A DNA stretch of 64,000 nt. Origin: Micromonospora sp. HNM0581 (GTDB taxonomy: Bacteria > Actinomycetota > Actinomycetes > Mycobacteriales > Micromonosporaceae). The first letter of the stretch is position 1. Every line of letters begins with the position of its first letter. A program made the position numbers and the translations under genes. Below, piece by piece: positions 24,657 through 33,915 of the stretch. A model generated the notes under the pieces. It searched no databases. It was not told where the DNA came from and worked only from the letters and a program-made list of their open reading frames with translations. Where the stretch lies: assembly GCF_012726175.1 (NCBI RefSeq), contig NZ_JAASAD010000019.1, forward strand, positions 1 through 64,000, written 5' to 3'.

Positions 24657-26612
24657 TCAGCCGGTCAGGGCGCGTAGGAAGCGCTCGGCGATCGGTACGG
24701 CGGTGCCGCTGCCCGATCCACCCTTCTCGACGAAGACGGCGAACGCGATGTCGCCCTGCCAGCCGACGAACCAGGCGTGGGTGTTCTCCGGGTTGTCGTC
24801 GTACTCGGCGGTGCCGGTCTTGCCGTGCACCGGCTCTCCCGGTACATCCCGTAGCGCCGTACCGGTGCCGTTGGTGACCACCTCGCGCATCATCTGCCGG
24901 ACGGCGGTGACGGGTTCCGGGTTCAGCGGTGGACCTGGCTCGGCTGCCCGTTGCGGCGTCGGGTCGAGCAGCAGTTGGGGAGCGACGAAGCCGCCCTTGG
25001 CCACCGCCGCGGTCGCCGCGGCCATCGCCAGCGGGCTGACCACGGTCGTGCCCTGACCGATCGTCGCGGCTGCCTGTTCGGTGGCGCCGCCGTTCGCCGA
25101 AACCCTGCCGGTGAAGGCGTCGAGGCCCAAGTCTGCCCACTCACCTTCCAGACCCAGGCTTCGGCCGGTGGTGGCCAGGCCATCCGCGCCCAACTGCGGG
25201 GCCAGCGCGGCGAAGGCGGTATTGCACGATTTGGCGAAGTTGGTGCGGAAGGGCACCTCGCCAAGGGCGAAGTCGTCGGAGTTTTTGAACGAACGTCCGT
25301 CCACGACGAAGCGCTTCGGGCAGGCGACGGGGGTGTCGGGGGTGACCGCCCCCCGCTCGACGAACCCGAACGCGCTCACCATCTTGAGAGTGGAACCGGG
25401 TGGCACCTGCGCGGTGAAGGCCAGGTTCTCCCCGGCAGCGCCGGGGCCGTTCGCGGTGGCGAGCACCGCGCCGTCGGTGACCCGTACGGCCACCAGGGCG
25501 GCCCGGCGACGTTCTCCGCGTAACGCGTGGTCGGCGGCGTTCTGGGTGGCCACGTCGAGGGTGGTCCGAACCGGTTGGCCGGGCTGGGGCTCCCGGCGGA
25601 ACACCTCGGCACCGGTCGACTCCACGGCGCCGCCCGGCCCGGCACGGTTGACGACGACTGTCAGCCCCGGTACGCCGCGCAGCCGTTCGTCCCAACGGCC
25701 CTGTAACCCGCCGTGACCGACGAGATCGCCGGGGGAGTACCGGTCGGGGTGGTTGGCGAGGTCCTCGGCGTACGCGAGGTCGACGCTGCCGAGTACCGCC
25801 CGAGCGAACTCTCGGGTGGGTGCGAGATCTAGTGTGTCGGTGGGGAACTTCGTCCCCGGTAGATCGTATATGCGTGACTTGATCTGCCGATACGCCTCGT
25901 CCCGAAGGGTGACCACCTCGACGAATGCGTCCGGTTTCGCCTCCTTGAGTCGTTGGGGCACGTCGGACAGGTCGACCGGCGGAACGATCGCCGGTCGGAT
26001 GGCGCGGAACGCCGCGTCGAGCTCGCGGATCACTGCCTCGACATCGGTGACCTCGCTGGGCTGCAGGCCAACCCGCACCACGTCGCGCGGCGCCACGATC
26101 GGCTGACCGGCACCATCGAGCACGGCGGCTCTGGGCGCCGGATCCCGCCGCAACCCGAGCCGGTCGCCACGGCTGAGCTGTTCGTGGACGACGGCCGGCT
26201 CCCAGATCACCTGCCACTGGTCGTCGCGGCCCTGCGTGAGGCGCACCGGCCGGTCGTACGCCCAGGTCGTCCCGCCCGGCAGCGTCCACTCCGCCCGGAT
26301 GGTGGCGGTGGCGGTGTCCCGGACCACCTCTGGTTCACCCCGGCGGGTCAGCGTGAGCGGGGCGTCGACGAGCTCGCCGGAAAGCTCCCGGATCTCCCGG
26401 ACGACGTCGACGGCGGGAATCTTCGCGCCGGTCGGGTCGACGAAGCCGACCGCGTTCAGGTTGCTCTCGCGCCATCCGTCGAGGAAGGCGTCGACGGTGC
26501 GTTGTGGGCCGTCCGCGTCGGAGCAGGCCACCAGGCTGGCCGCCACTACCAGGCAGGTAGCGGTGAGGGTCAGTGTTGACCGAATGTGGCGATCTCGGCA
26601 CGGAACGAACAT
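24657..26612 (-). CDS. Penicillin-binding lipoprotein (class B transpeptidase, MecA-N domain)
   Basis: A 651-residue cell-wall D,D-transpeptidase. It starts at ATG 26612 behind AGGAGGAGG, which rules out a longer start at 26645. A lipoprotein signal ends in SLVACS with Cys30. Then come an NTF2-like MecA N-terminal domain (about 35-155), a dimerisation domain (160-330) and the transpeptidase domain. Active-site motifs are PPGSTLK (Ser near 407), KSCN (near 459) and HGKTGTAE (near 595). Streptomyces and mycobacteria (PbpA/PBP-lipo types) have relatives. It is divergent from the large glutamate dehydrogenase across 287 nt. Loss of membrane helices in favour of lipid anchoring is typical of this subgroup. 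Confidence 0.93.
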   Translation of the reverse strand: MFVPCRDRHIRSTLTLTATCLVVAASLVACSDADGPQRTVDAFLDGWRESNLNAVGFVDPTGAKIPAVDVVREIRELSGELVDAPLTLTRRGEPEVVRDTATATIRAEWTLPGGTTWAYDRPVRLTQGRDDQWQVIWEPAVVHEQLSRGDRLGLRRDPAPRAAVLDGAGQPIVAPRDVVRVGLQPSEVTDVEAVIRELDAAFRAIRPAIVPPVDLSDVPQRLKEAKPDAFVEVVTLRDEAYRQIKSRIYDLPGTKFPTDTLDLAPTREFARAVLGSVDLAYAEDLANHPDRYSPGDLVGHGGLQGRWDERLRGVPGLTVVVNRAGPGGAVESTGAEVFRREPQPGQPVRTTLDVATQNAADHALRGERRRAALVAVRVTDGAVLATANGPGAAGENLAFTAQVPPGSTLKMVSAFGFVERGAVTPDTPVACPKRFVVDGRSFKNSDDFALGEVPFRTNFAKSCNTAFAALAPQLGADGLATTGRSLGLEGEWADLGLDAFTGRVSANGGATEQAAATIGQGTTVVSPLAMAAATAAVAKGGFVAPQLLLDPTPQRAAEPGPPLNPEPVTAVRQMMREVVTNGTGTALRDVPGEPVHGKTGTAEYDDNPENTHAWFVGWQGDIAFAVFVEKGGSGSGTAVPIAERFLRALTG

Positions 26613-26863
26613 CCTGCGCCTCCTCCTGGCCGGGTCGCTCCGCACGCTAGTACGCCGACGCCCCGGCTGCCGTCCCTGCCGCGCTGGCCGGGGCGGAAAG
26701 ACGAGCCTGCGCTGGTGTGATGAACAACATCAGGTGGGGTACTCCGAACCCGGTCGAAGCTGGTACGGCAACAGGTGGAAGGACGACGTCGGAGATCTGG
26801 ATGTCCGGCTGGTGGACCGCCGACGAAGAAAGCGATCGGTCGGCCTAGGCTAGGCGGCAGAGT

Positions 26864-26883
26864 GACCCACAGCGCTGTGGGTC
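26864..26883. promoter_or_regulatory. 20-bp perfect palindrome upstream of glutamate dehydrogenase
   Basis: GACCCACAGCGCTGTGGGTC is a perfect 20-bp palindrome that directly abuts the GAGGGGA ribosome-binding site (26884-26890). It could be an operator overlapping the transcription start or an RNA hairpin that occludes or presents the binding site. No loop is left between the arms, which favours protein binding to DNA. Confidence 0.55.
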
Positions 26884-26899
26884 GAGGGGAGTGGCACCG

Positions 26900-29800
26900 A
26901 TGGACCGGCGTCCGGCGATCAAACCGGAACCCGACCTCCGGCCGGTAGGCACCGGCCGCGACGACAGTTTCGACACGACGACCGACGGGGACGGTTTCGG
27001 TCGGCTAGACACGGGGGCGACCGGGTTGACCGGTTCGAGTATCGACACCCTCTACGACCTCGGGCTACCCCCGGAGTCGCTGGGCGACGACACGGAGGAC
27101 GCCGAGTTCGACGAGCCGGTGCCGAACGCCGAGCGGCTGGTGGCCCAGGCCGTGTCGCTCGCCGGCGACGACCACGACGCGGCGACACTCGTGGGCCGGT
27201 TCTGGCGGTTCGCGCCGGACGAGGAACTGATCGGGTTCACCGCCGAGGAAATGCTCGACGCCGCCCGTGCGCACCGGGAACTGGCCCGGCAGCGGGTGCC
27301 GGGTGAGTTGAAGCTGCGGATCCACTCGCCGGACACGGAGCAGCACCACAGCGTCGTCGAGATCGTCACTGACGACATGCCGTTCCTGGTCGACTCGGTG
27401 ACTGCCCTGCTCAACACTCACCATCTGGACGTTCACCTGCTGGTGCACCCGCTGGTCGTGGTGCGTCGGGAGCCGCTGGGGCAGTTGGTCGAGGTCGCTG
27501 CCGACGTGGAGCCGGACGACGCGATCGACGGTGATCTGGTCGAGAGCTGGATGCGCATCGAGATCGACCCGGTGCGCGATCCGGAGGAGCAGGACAAGCT
27601 GCGCCGGGAGTTGCAGCGGGTACTCACCGACGTGCGGGAGGCCGTCGAGGACTGGCCGAAGATGCGCCTGTGCGCTCTGGCTCTCGCCGACGAACTGGCC
27701 GCCGCTCGGACCAGCGACAACCGGCCGCCGGTGCCGGAGAAGGACATCACCGACTCGGTCGAGTTGCTGCGCTGGCTCGCGCACGACCACTTCACCTTCC
27801 TCGGGTACCGGGAGTACCGGCTGGTGTCGAACTCGGCGGAGGGTGGGCCGGCCCTGGAGGCGGTGCTCGGCACCGGGCTCGGCATCTTGCGGCAGGATTC
27901 GCCGGAGGCGCGGGCGTTGTCCTCGATGACGCCCGAGGCGCACGAGAAGGTCACCGAGAAACGCCTGCTGATCATCACCAAGGCGAACTCACGGGCTACC
28001 GTGCACCGTTCCGCGTACCTCGACTACATCGGCTTCAAGATTTTCGACGAGTACGGCGAGGTGGTGGGGGAGCGCCGCTTCCTGGGTCTGTTCTCCACCG
28101 CCGCTTACCGCACCAGCGTGCAGGAGTTGCCGGTGGTCCGGCGCAAGGTCGCCGAGGTGCTGGACCGCTCCGGACTGAGCCTGCGCAGCCACTCCGGTAA
28201 GGATCTGATGCAGATTCTGGAGACGTACCCGCGCGACGAACTCTTCCAGATCAAGACCGACGACCTGTACCACGCGGTCATCGGGGTGCTGCGGATGGCC
28301 GGCCGCCGGCAGTTGCGAGTGTTCCTGCGCCGGGACGCGTACGGGCGGTTCATCTCCTGTCTGATCTACCTGCCCCGGGACCGGTTCACCACCCAGAACC
28401 GACTACGCATGCAGGACATCCTGCTGCGCGAGCTCAACGGTGTCGGGGTGGACTACACCACCCGGGTCACCGAGTCGATGCTGGCCCGGGTGCACTTCAT
28501 CGTGCGTACCGACCCGACGAACCCGCCCGGGGACATCGACGCGGACCTGCTGGCTGAGGAGCTGGCCGACGCCACCCGGTTGTGGGACGACGACTACCGG
28601 CTGGTGCTGGAACGCAAACTCGGCGACGAACAGGCCAAACACCTGTTCGGTCGGTACGCCGACGCGTTTCCGGAGGGCTACAAGGACGGTCACACGCCGT
28701 ACGAGGCGATGAAGGACCTGGCCAAGCTGGAGCTGCTGGAGGAACCCGGCCAGCTGGAGATGCACCTGTTCCGCAAGCAGTTGGCGCCGCGTGCCGGTGG
28801 CCGGGGTACGTACGTCGACGAGTCGATGGACGTGCGGTTCAAGGTGTACCGCTACGGCGAGCCGATGATGCTTTCGGCGGTGCTGCCGGTGCTGCACTCG
28901 CTCGGTGTCAAGGTCGTCGACGAGCACCCGTACGAGGTGGAGCGAGTCGACGGACGCATCTGGCTCTACGACTTCGGTCTTCGACTGCCCGAAGGACACC
29001 AGGAGCTGGCCGAGGTGCGCCCACACGTGGAGAACGCCTTCGCGGCGGCGTGGCGGGGCGAGGCCGAGGTGGACCGTTTCAACGAGTTGGTGCTGCTCGC
29101 CGGGCTGACCTGGCGGCAGGTGGTGGTGCTGCGGGCGTACGCGAAGTACCTGCGGCAGACCGGCACGGTGTTCTCCCAGGACTACATGGAGTCCACCTTC
29201 ATCGCGTACCCGCACCTGGCCACGCTGCTGGTGCGACTGTTCGAGGCGCGGTTCGAGCCGGGCCCGGTCGACGCCGAGCAGCGCCAGCGGCACGGCGCGG
29301 AGCTGCTGGCCGAGATCCGTACCGCGCTCGACGACGTGGCCAGCCTCGACCAGGACCGGATCCTGCGGTCGTACCTGAACCTGATCCAGGCCACCCTGCG
29401 GACCAGCTTCTATCAGAAGCCGGTGGGCGGGCGACCCAAGCCGTACGTCGCGTTCAAGCTCGATCCGCAGGCGATCCCCGAACTGCCCGCGCCCCGGCCC
29501 AAGTTCGAGATCTTCGTGTACTCGCCCCGGTTCGAGGGTGTACACCTGCGGTTCGGGCCGGTGGCCCGGGGTGGCCTGCGCTGGTCGGACCGGAGGGAGG
29601 ACTTCCGCACCGAGGTACTCGGCCTGGTCAAGGCGCAGATGGTGAAGAACGCTGTCATCGTGCCGGTGGGCGCCAAGGGTGGTTTCGTGCTCAAGCAGAA
29701 GCCAGGGGACCGGGACGAGGCCGTCATCTGCTACAAGGAGTTCATTTCGGCGCTGCTTGACGTCACCGACAACATCGTGGCCGGTGAGATCGTGCCGCCC

Positions 29801-31954
29801 GACGATGTGGTCCGGCACGACGGTGACGACCCGTACATGGTGGTGGCGGCGGACAAGGGCACCGCCACCTTCTCCGACACCGCCAACGAGATCTCGACGG
29901 CGCACAACTTCTGGCTGGGTGACGCGTTCGCTTCCGGGGGTTCGGCCGGCTACGACCACAAGAAGATGGGCATCACCGCCCGTGGTGCGTGGGAGTCGGT
30001 CAAGCGGCACTTCCGCGAGATGGGGCACGACACCCAGAGCCAGGACTTCACCGTGGCCGGGGTCGGTGACATGTCCGGTGACGTGTTCGGCAACGGCATG
30101 CTCCTGTCGGAGCACATCCGGCTGGTCGCCGCCTTCGACCACCGGCACATCTTCCTGGACCCGAATCCGAACCCGGCCACCTCGTACGCCGAACGGCGGC
30201 GGCTGTTCGAACTGCCCCGGTCCACCTGGGAGGACTACGACGCCGCGCTGATCTCCGCCGGTGGCGGGATCCACCCGCGTACGGCGAAGTCGGTGCCGCT
30301 CTCACCGCAGGTCCGTGCGGTGCTCGGGCTCGACGACGACGTCGACCAGTTGAGCCCGCAGGAGCTGATGAAGGCGATCCTCACCGCCCCTGTCGATCTG
30401 TTCTGGAACGGCGGCATCGGCACGTACGTCAAGGCGGCCAGTGAGACCAACGCCCAGGTGGGCGACAAGTCCAACGACGCCATCCGGGTGGACGGTCGCG
30501 ACCTGCGCTGCCGGGTGGTCGGTGAGGGTGGCAACCTGGGCTTCACCCAGCACGGCCGGATCGAGTACGCCCAGGCGGGCGGCCGGATGTACACCGACTT
30601 CATCGACAACGCGGCAGGGGTGGACTGCTCCGACCACGAGGTGAACATCAAGATTCTGCTGAACACCGCGGTCGCCGACGGCGAGCTGACCGTGCCCGAG
30701 CGGGACGAGCTGCTGGCCCGGATGACCGACGAGGTCGCGGAGCTGGTGCTGCGGGACAACTACGACCAGGCCCGGGCGATCAACAACGCCCAGGCCCAGG
30801 CGACCTCGCTGCTTCCGGTGCACCGACGGATGATCACGGAGCTGGAGCGTGCCGGCGTCCTGGACCGGTCGTTGGAGGCGTTGCCGCCGGACGAGGAGCT
30901 TGCGGTACGCACCGAGTCCGGACTCACCGCGCCGGAGTTCGCCGTGGTGCTGGCGTACGTGAAGATCGCCTTGGAGAAGGAGATCCTCACCGACGGGCTG
31001 CCCGACGAGGAGTGGACCGCCAAGGTACTCGTCAACTACTTCCCGACGCCGATGCGGGAGCGGTTCGCCGACCGGATGAACCGGCACCGGTTGCGTCGCG
31101 ACATCGTGACCACGGTGCTGGTCAACGAGGCGATCAACCGGGGCGGGATCTCGTTCGTCTTCCGGGTCGTCGAGGAGACCGCCGCGACCGCGGCGGACGT
31201 GATCCGGGCGTACGTGGTGGTTCGTGAGGTCTTCGGCCTGCGCGAGCTGTGGGACGCGGTGGAGGCGTTGGACAGCCGGATCGATCCGGAGCTGCAGACG
31301 AGCGTCTACCTCGACACGCGGCGGCTGCTCGACCGGGCGGTGCGGTGGTTGGTGACCAACCGCCGCGCGCCGATCGACGTGCCGGCGGAGATCGCCCGAC
31401 TGCGGGACGGGATCGCCCGGTTGCTGCCTCGGATGGAGACGCTCTTCTACGGCGACGAGCGTGAGTCGATCGCGGCGCACATCGACTCGATGAGCGAGCG
31501 CGGGGTGCCACGGGAGCTGGCCGAGCGCAGTACCCGGCTGATGTACAGCTTCGGCCTGCTGGACGTGGTGGAGACCGCCGCCGGCACGGGACGGGACGTC
31601 GGCGAGGTCGCCTCGGTCTACTTCGTACTCTCCGACCGGTTCCGGGTGGATTCGCTGCTGTCGAAGATATCCCTGCTGCCGCGCGAGGACAGGTGGCAGA
31701 CGCTGGCCCGGATGGCGCTGCGCTACGACCTGTACGCCGCGCTGGCGGCTCTCACTGCGGAGGTGCTCGACTCCACGCCGGCAGACCTTTCTCCGCAGGA
31801 GCGGGTCATGCAGTGGGAGCAGTCGAACGCCACCTCGATCCACCGCGCCGAACGGGCGATGGGCGAGTTCGACGAGTCCCGGGCGGATCTGGCAGCCCTC
31901 TCGGTCCTGCTCCGCCAGATCCGTACCCTGGTCCGCACCTCCGCCGCCACCTGA
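26900..31954 (+). CDS. gdh2: NAD-dependent glutamate dehydrogenase, large (180 kDa) class
   Basis: Oxidatively deaminates glutamate to 2-oxoglutarate and ammonia with NAD. The 1,684 residues match the long GDH class first described in Streptomyces and found in mycobacteria. The N-terminal half has ACT-like regulatory modules (about 100-450, including DNMPFLVDS-type and YRTSVQELPVVRRKVAEVL segments). The catalytic core near 870-1300 shows GGLRWSDRREDFRTEVLGLVKAQMVKNAVIVPVGAKGG-type sequence with the substrate Lys residues, and the cofactor site includes GVGDMSGDVFGNGMLLS. A helical C-terminal domain follows. ATG 26900 was preferred over GTG 26891, which abuts the Shine-Dalgarno. Regulation may involve the palindrome at 26864. 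Confidence 0.95.
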   Translation: MDRRPAIKPEPDLRPVGTGRDDSFDTTTDGDGFGRLDTGATGLTGSSIDTLYDLGLPPESLGDDTEDAEFDEPVPNAERLVAQAVSLAGDDHDAATLVGRFWRFAPDEELIGFTAEEMLDAARAHRELARQRVPGELKLRIHSPDTEQHHSVVEIVTDDMPFLVDSVTALLNTHHLDVHLLVHPLVVVRREPLGQLVEVAADVEPDDAIDGDLVESWMRIEIDPVRDPEEQDKLRRELQRVLTDVREAVEDWPKMRLCALALADELAAARTSDNRPPVPEKDITDSVELLRWLAHDHFTFLGYREYRLVSNSAEGGPALEAVLGTGLGILRQDSPEARALSSMTPEAHEKVTEKRLLIITKANSRATVHRSAYLDYIGFKIFDEYGEVVGERRFLGLFSTAAYRTSVQELPVVRRKVAEVLDRSGLSLRSHSGKDLMQILETYPRDELFQIKTDDLYHAVIGVLRMAGRRQLRVFLRRDAYGRFISCLIYLPRDRFTTQNRLRMQDILLRELNGVGVDYTTRVTESMLARVHFIVRTDPTNPPGDIDADLLAEELADATRLWDDDYRLVLERKLGDEQAKHLFGRYADAFPEGYKDGHTPYEAMKDLAKLELLEEPGQLEMHLFRKQLAPRAGGRGTYVDESMDVRFKVYRYGEPMMLSAVLPVLHSLGVKVVDEHPYEVERVDGRIWLYDFGLRLPEGHQELAEVRPHVENAFAAAWRGEAEVDRFNELVLLAGLTWRQVVVLRAYAKYLRQTGTVFSQDYMESTFIAYPHLATLLVRLFEARFEPGPVDAEQRQRHGAELLAEIRTALDDVASLDQDRILRSYLNLIQATLRTSFYQKPVGGRPKPYVAFKLDPQAIPELPAPRPKFEIFVYSPRFEGVHLRFGPVARGGLRWSDRREDFRTEVLGLVKAQMVKNAVIVPVGAKGGFVLKQKPGDRDEAVICYKEFISALLDVTDNIVAGEIVPPDDVVRHDGDDPYMVVAADKGTATFSDTANEISTAHNFWLGDAFASGGSAGYDHKKMGITARGAWESVKRHFREMGHDTQSQDFTVAGVGDMSGDVFGNGMLLSEHIRLVAAFDHRHIFLDPNPNPATSYAERRRLFELPRSTWEDYDAALISAGGGIHPRTAKSVPLSPQVRAVLGLDDDVDQLSPQELMKAILTAPVDLFWNGGIGTYVKAASETNAQVGDKSNDAIRVDGRDLRCRVVGEGGNLGFTQHGRIEYAQAGGRMYTDFIDNAAGVDCSDHEVNIKILLNTAVADGELTVPERDELLARMTDEVAELVLRDNYDQARAINNAQAQATSLLPVHRRMITELERAGVLDRSLEALPPDEELAVRTESGLTAPEFAVVLAYVKIALEKEILTDGLPDEEWTAKVLVNYFPTPMRERFADRMNRHRLRRDIVTTVLVNEAINRGGISFVFRVVEETAATAADVIRAYVVVREVFGLRELWDAVEALDSRIDPELQTSVYLDTRRLLDRAVRWLVTNRRAPIDVPAEIARLRDGIARLLPRMETLFYGDERESIAAHIDSMSERGVPRELAERSTRLMYSFGLLDVVETAAGTGRDVGEVASVYFVLSDRFRVDSLLSKISLLPREDRWQTLARMALRYDLYAALAALTAEVLDSTPADLSPQERVMQWEQSNATSIHRAERAMGEFDESRADLAALSVLLRQIRTLVRTSAAT

Positions 31955-31970
31955 CCCCTCCCACCTGCGT

Positions 31971-32038
31971 GATCATGCAGTTGTGGCGCCCGCAAATGGG
32001 GTGGTCGGCCGCCACTGCGGTGCCACAACTGCATGATC
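31971..32038. repeat. Long intergenic inverted repeat between convergent genes
   Basis: Arms GATCATGCAGTTGTGGC (31971-31987) and GCCACAACTGCATGATC (32022-32038) are perfect 17-bp complements around a 34-nt spacer. It starts 16 nt after the glutamate dehydrogenase stop and ends 19 nt before the end of the convergent sortase gene. The arms are AT-richer than the surroundings, unlike a normal terminator stem, and may belong to a dispersed palindromic repeat family of these genomes. Confidence 0.7.
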
Positions 32039-32057
32039 GGCGCTGGCTGGTGGACTG

Positions 32058-32753
32058 TCACGGGGTGAGGGAGGCGAAGACGATCACGTTGTCGGGGTAG
32101 TCGCCGGTGATGTCGTCGAACTGGCCGCCGCAGGTGATCACCCGTAGTGCCGGTCGGTCGCTGGGGCCGTACACCTGCTCGGAGGGGAAAGCGTCCTTAG
32201 GGTACGAGGCCACCGAGTCCACCCGGAATGTCGCCGTCCGGCCGTCGGCCCGCTCGACGCTCAGCGTGTCGCCGGGTTGCAGCGCGCCGAGGGAGAAGAA
32301 GACGGCCGGACCGATCGCGGCCGAGTCGACGTGCCCGACGATGACGGCGTTGCCTGGCTCGCCTGGGCTCGGACCCGGCTCGTACCAGCCGGCAGTCAGT
32401 GCCTGGTCGAGCGGGGGCACCTGGACCGTGCCGTCCGGATTGGTGCCCAGGGCCATGATCCCGGCGCGGACTCCGATGCGGGGAATGGTGATCCCGGTGG
32501 GGACGGCACGGGGGAGTCCGGCCGCTACCTGCCCACCGTTGTCGAGGCCGGTGGCGGCGGTCGGCAGTCCCTGGTCGGCGGTTCCCGCCATGGGCTGCGG
32601 CGGGCGCGGAGAGTCGATGGTCGTCAACGACGCGCCGACGAGCCCGAATCCCGTCACGGCGAGCAGGACGACGACGGCGGTGCCGACGGCACGCCACGAT
32701 CTACCGTGACGGCCGCCGGCCCGTCTCGTCGTCGTGTCAGGCCGCGAACTCAT
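32058..32753 (-). CDS. Sortase, class F-like
   Basis: A 231-residue membrane-anchored cysteine transpeptidase. The N-terminal transmembrane helix (about 22-44) is followed by a Pro-rich linker and the sortase barrel from about 85. The catalytic His141 is in VIVGHVDSA and Cys208 in LRVITCGG, both in class F contexts. After the Cys the chain reads FDDITGDYPDNVIVFASLTP with no Arg at all, although sortases normally need an Arg on the next strand. Arg204, just before the Cys, is the nearest. The start lies inside the 3' end of the repeat-protein gene (17-nt overlap), so the two are co-translated and that protein is the obvious candidate substrate. Confidence 0.87.
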   Translation of the reverse strand: MSSRPDTTTRRAGGRHGRSWRAVGTAVVVLLAVTGFGLVGASLTTIDSPRPPQPMAGTADQGLPTAATGLDNGGQVAAGLPRAVPTGITIPRIGVRAGIMALGTNPDGTVQVPPLDQALTAGWYEPGPSPGEPGNAVIVGHVDSAAIGPAVFFSLGALQPGDTLSVERADGRTATFRVDSVASYPKDAFPSEQVYGPSDRPALRVITCGGQFDDITGDYPDNVIVFASLTP

Positions 32754-33915
32754 CGGCCCGACGACGACGCATCAGCACGAGGCCACCGAGGGCTGCCGCG
32801 CCGACCAGGCTCGCTCCGGCGGTCGCCAGGCCACGGTCGGCACCGGTGGTGGCACCACCGTCACCGCCGTCGACCCCACCGCGGGGCAGGACGACCAACT
32901 CGCCGATGCCGCAGGAGCCCTCCAACTCGTACGTGCCGGGCTTGGCGTCCGGGGCCACCCGGGTCTCGCCGTAGTAGACGAAATCCTTCGTGTGCTCCCA
33001 CCGGTCACCCTGGCCGCGGTCGGCCGCACCGTCGCGCTTGCCGGACCAGTCGGCCTCGCCGGGGCGGGCGCCGCGCTCGCCGGCCCAGTCGCGTCCGCCC
33101 GATTCGCCGGCCCAGTCGTGTCCGGGCCGGTCGCTTTCGCTCGACCAGTCGTGTCCGGGCCGGTCGTTTTCGCTCGACCAGCCGCGTCCGCCCGATTCGC
33201 CGGCCCAGTCGTGTCCGGGCCGGTCGCTTTCGCTCGACCAGTCGTGTCCGGGCCGGTCGTTTTCGCTCGACCAGTCGTGTCCGGGCCGGTCGCTTTCGCT
33301 CGACCAGCCGCGTCCGCCTGATTCGCCGGCCCGGTTGCCCTCGCTGGACCAGTCGCGTCCGGCGGAATCCGGGCCGTTCTCGTGCCGACCCGACCAGCCG
33401 CCGGCGTCCTCGTCGGCCGAGTTGCTCCGCTCGGCCTGGCCCTTCCGGTCCTTCTTGCCGTGGTCCTCGGCGCCCTCGGCGTTCCGGGCGTGCTCCTCGC
33501 CCTCCCGGTCGTCGCGGGCGTCCGCCGCTCCGCCGCCCCAACCGCCGCCGGACTCGGCCTCGGCGGGCCCCGGACGTTCGTGGCCGGGTCGGCCCTCGTT
33601 CTCCGCGCCTTCGGCGGCGCCGTTCTGTGCGGGTCGACCCCGGTGGTCGGCACGCGAGTCGCCGCCCCGAGCCGATTCGAGCTGCACCTTGCCGGTGACC
33701 TTGGACCAGACGGAAGCGTGCTCCTGCTCATCCGGGCAGATTTGCATGATCTTGACTTCTTCGCCGGCCCTGACGGCGTGCGGCTTGGCGAAAACCTTGC
33801 CTCTGTCGGTTGGTGGTTGGCCGTCGGCGTACGCGGCGCCCGGCGCGAACACCAGCAGGGAAGCGCTGCCGAGGGCAGCACCCGCAACGACCTTCCCCAG
33901 CATCTTCTTAGCCAT
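32737..33915 (-). CDS. Secreted surface protein with acidic 11-residue tandem repeats
   Basis: 392 residues. A signal peptide (MAKKMLGKVVAG to AAYA, about 1-31) precedes an Ig-like or DUF-like N-domain with KIMQICPDEQEHASVWSK, then a long hydrophilic region rich in Gly, Glu, Asp and Arg with repeats of GHDWSSESDRP. A second small domain follows (TRVAPDAKPGTYELEGSCGIG), and the C-terminus is hydrophobic (LATAGASLVGAAALGGLVLM) with the stop-transfer tail RRRR. That layout is a sorting-signal layout, but the pentapeptide is absent; LPRGG is the closest. The start ATG 33915 was chosen, and GTG 33927 is an alternative. It overlaps the sortase gene by 17 nt. The function is unknown; cell-surface display is likely. 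Confidence 0.8.
   Translation of the reverse strand: MAKKMLGKVVAGAALGSASLLVFAPGAAYADGQPPTDRGKVFAKPHAVRAGEEVKIMQICPDEQEHASVWSKVTGKVQLESARGGDSRADHRGRPAQNGAAEGAENEGRPGHERPGPAEAESGGGWGGGAADARDDREGEEHARNAEGAEDHGKKDRKGQAERSNSADEDAGGWSGRHENGPDSAGRDWSSEGNRAGESGGRGWSSESDRPGHDWSSENDRPGHDWSSESDRPGHDWAGESGGRGWSSENDRPGHDWSSESDRPGHDWAGESGGRDWAGERGARPGEADWSGKRDGAADRGQGDRWEHTKDFVYYGETRVAPDAKPGTYELEGSCGIGELVVLPRGGVDGGDGGATTGADRGLATAGASLVGAAALGGLVLMRRRRADEFAA
33081..33361 (-). repeat. Coding tandem repeat, 33-nt unit in a 93-nt higher-order unit
   Basis: Near-identical 33-nt units encode GHDWSSE(S/N)DRP, interleaved with 27-nt units encoding WAGESGGRG-type segments. The block starting at 33101 recurs at 33194, giving a 93-nt (31-residue) higher-order period. 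DNA identity between copies is close to complete, which points to recent duplication and likely length variation between strains. Confidence 0.85.

Noticed and set aside
28403..31843. Two long antisense frames under the glutamate dehydrogenase
   Set aside because: Shadow frames of the real gene: composition is His/Gln/Arg-rich with no domain, and they follow its codon periodicity.
33081..33361. Regular 33-nt repeats that look CRISPR-like
   Set aside because: They are in frame in a secreted protein, encode a repeated peptide, have no unique spacers and no cas genes are nearby.
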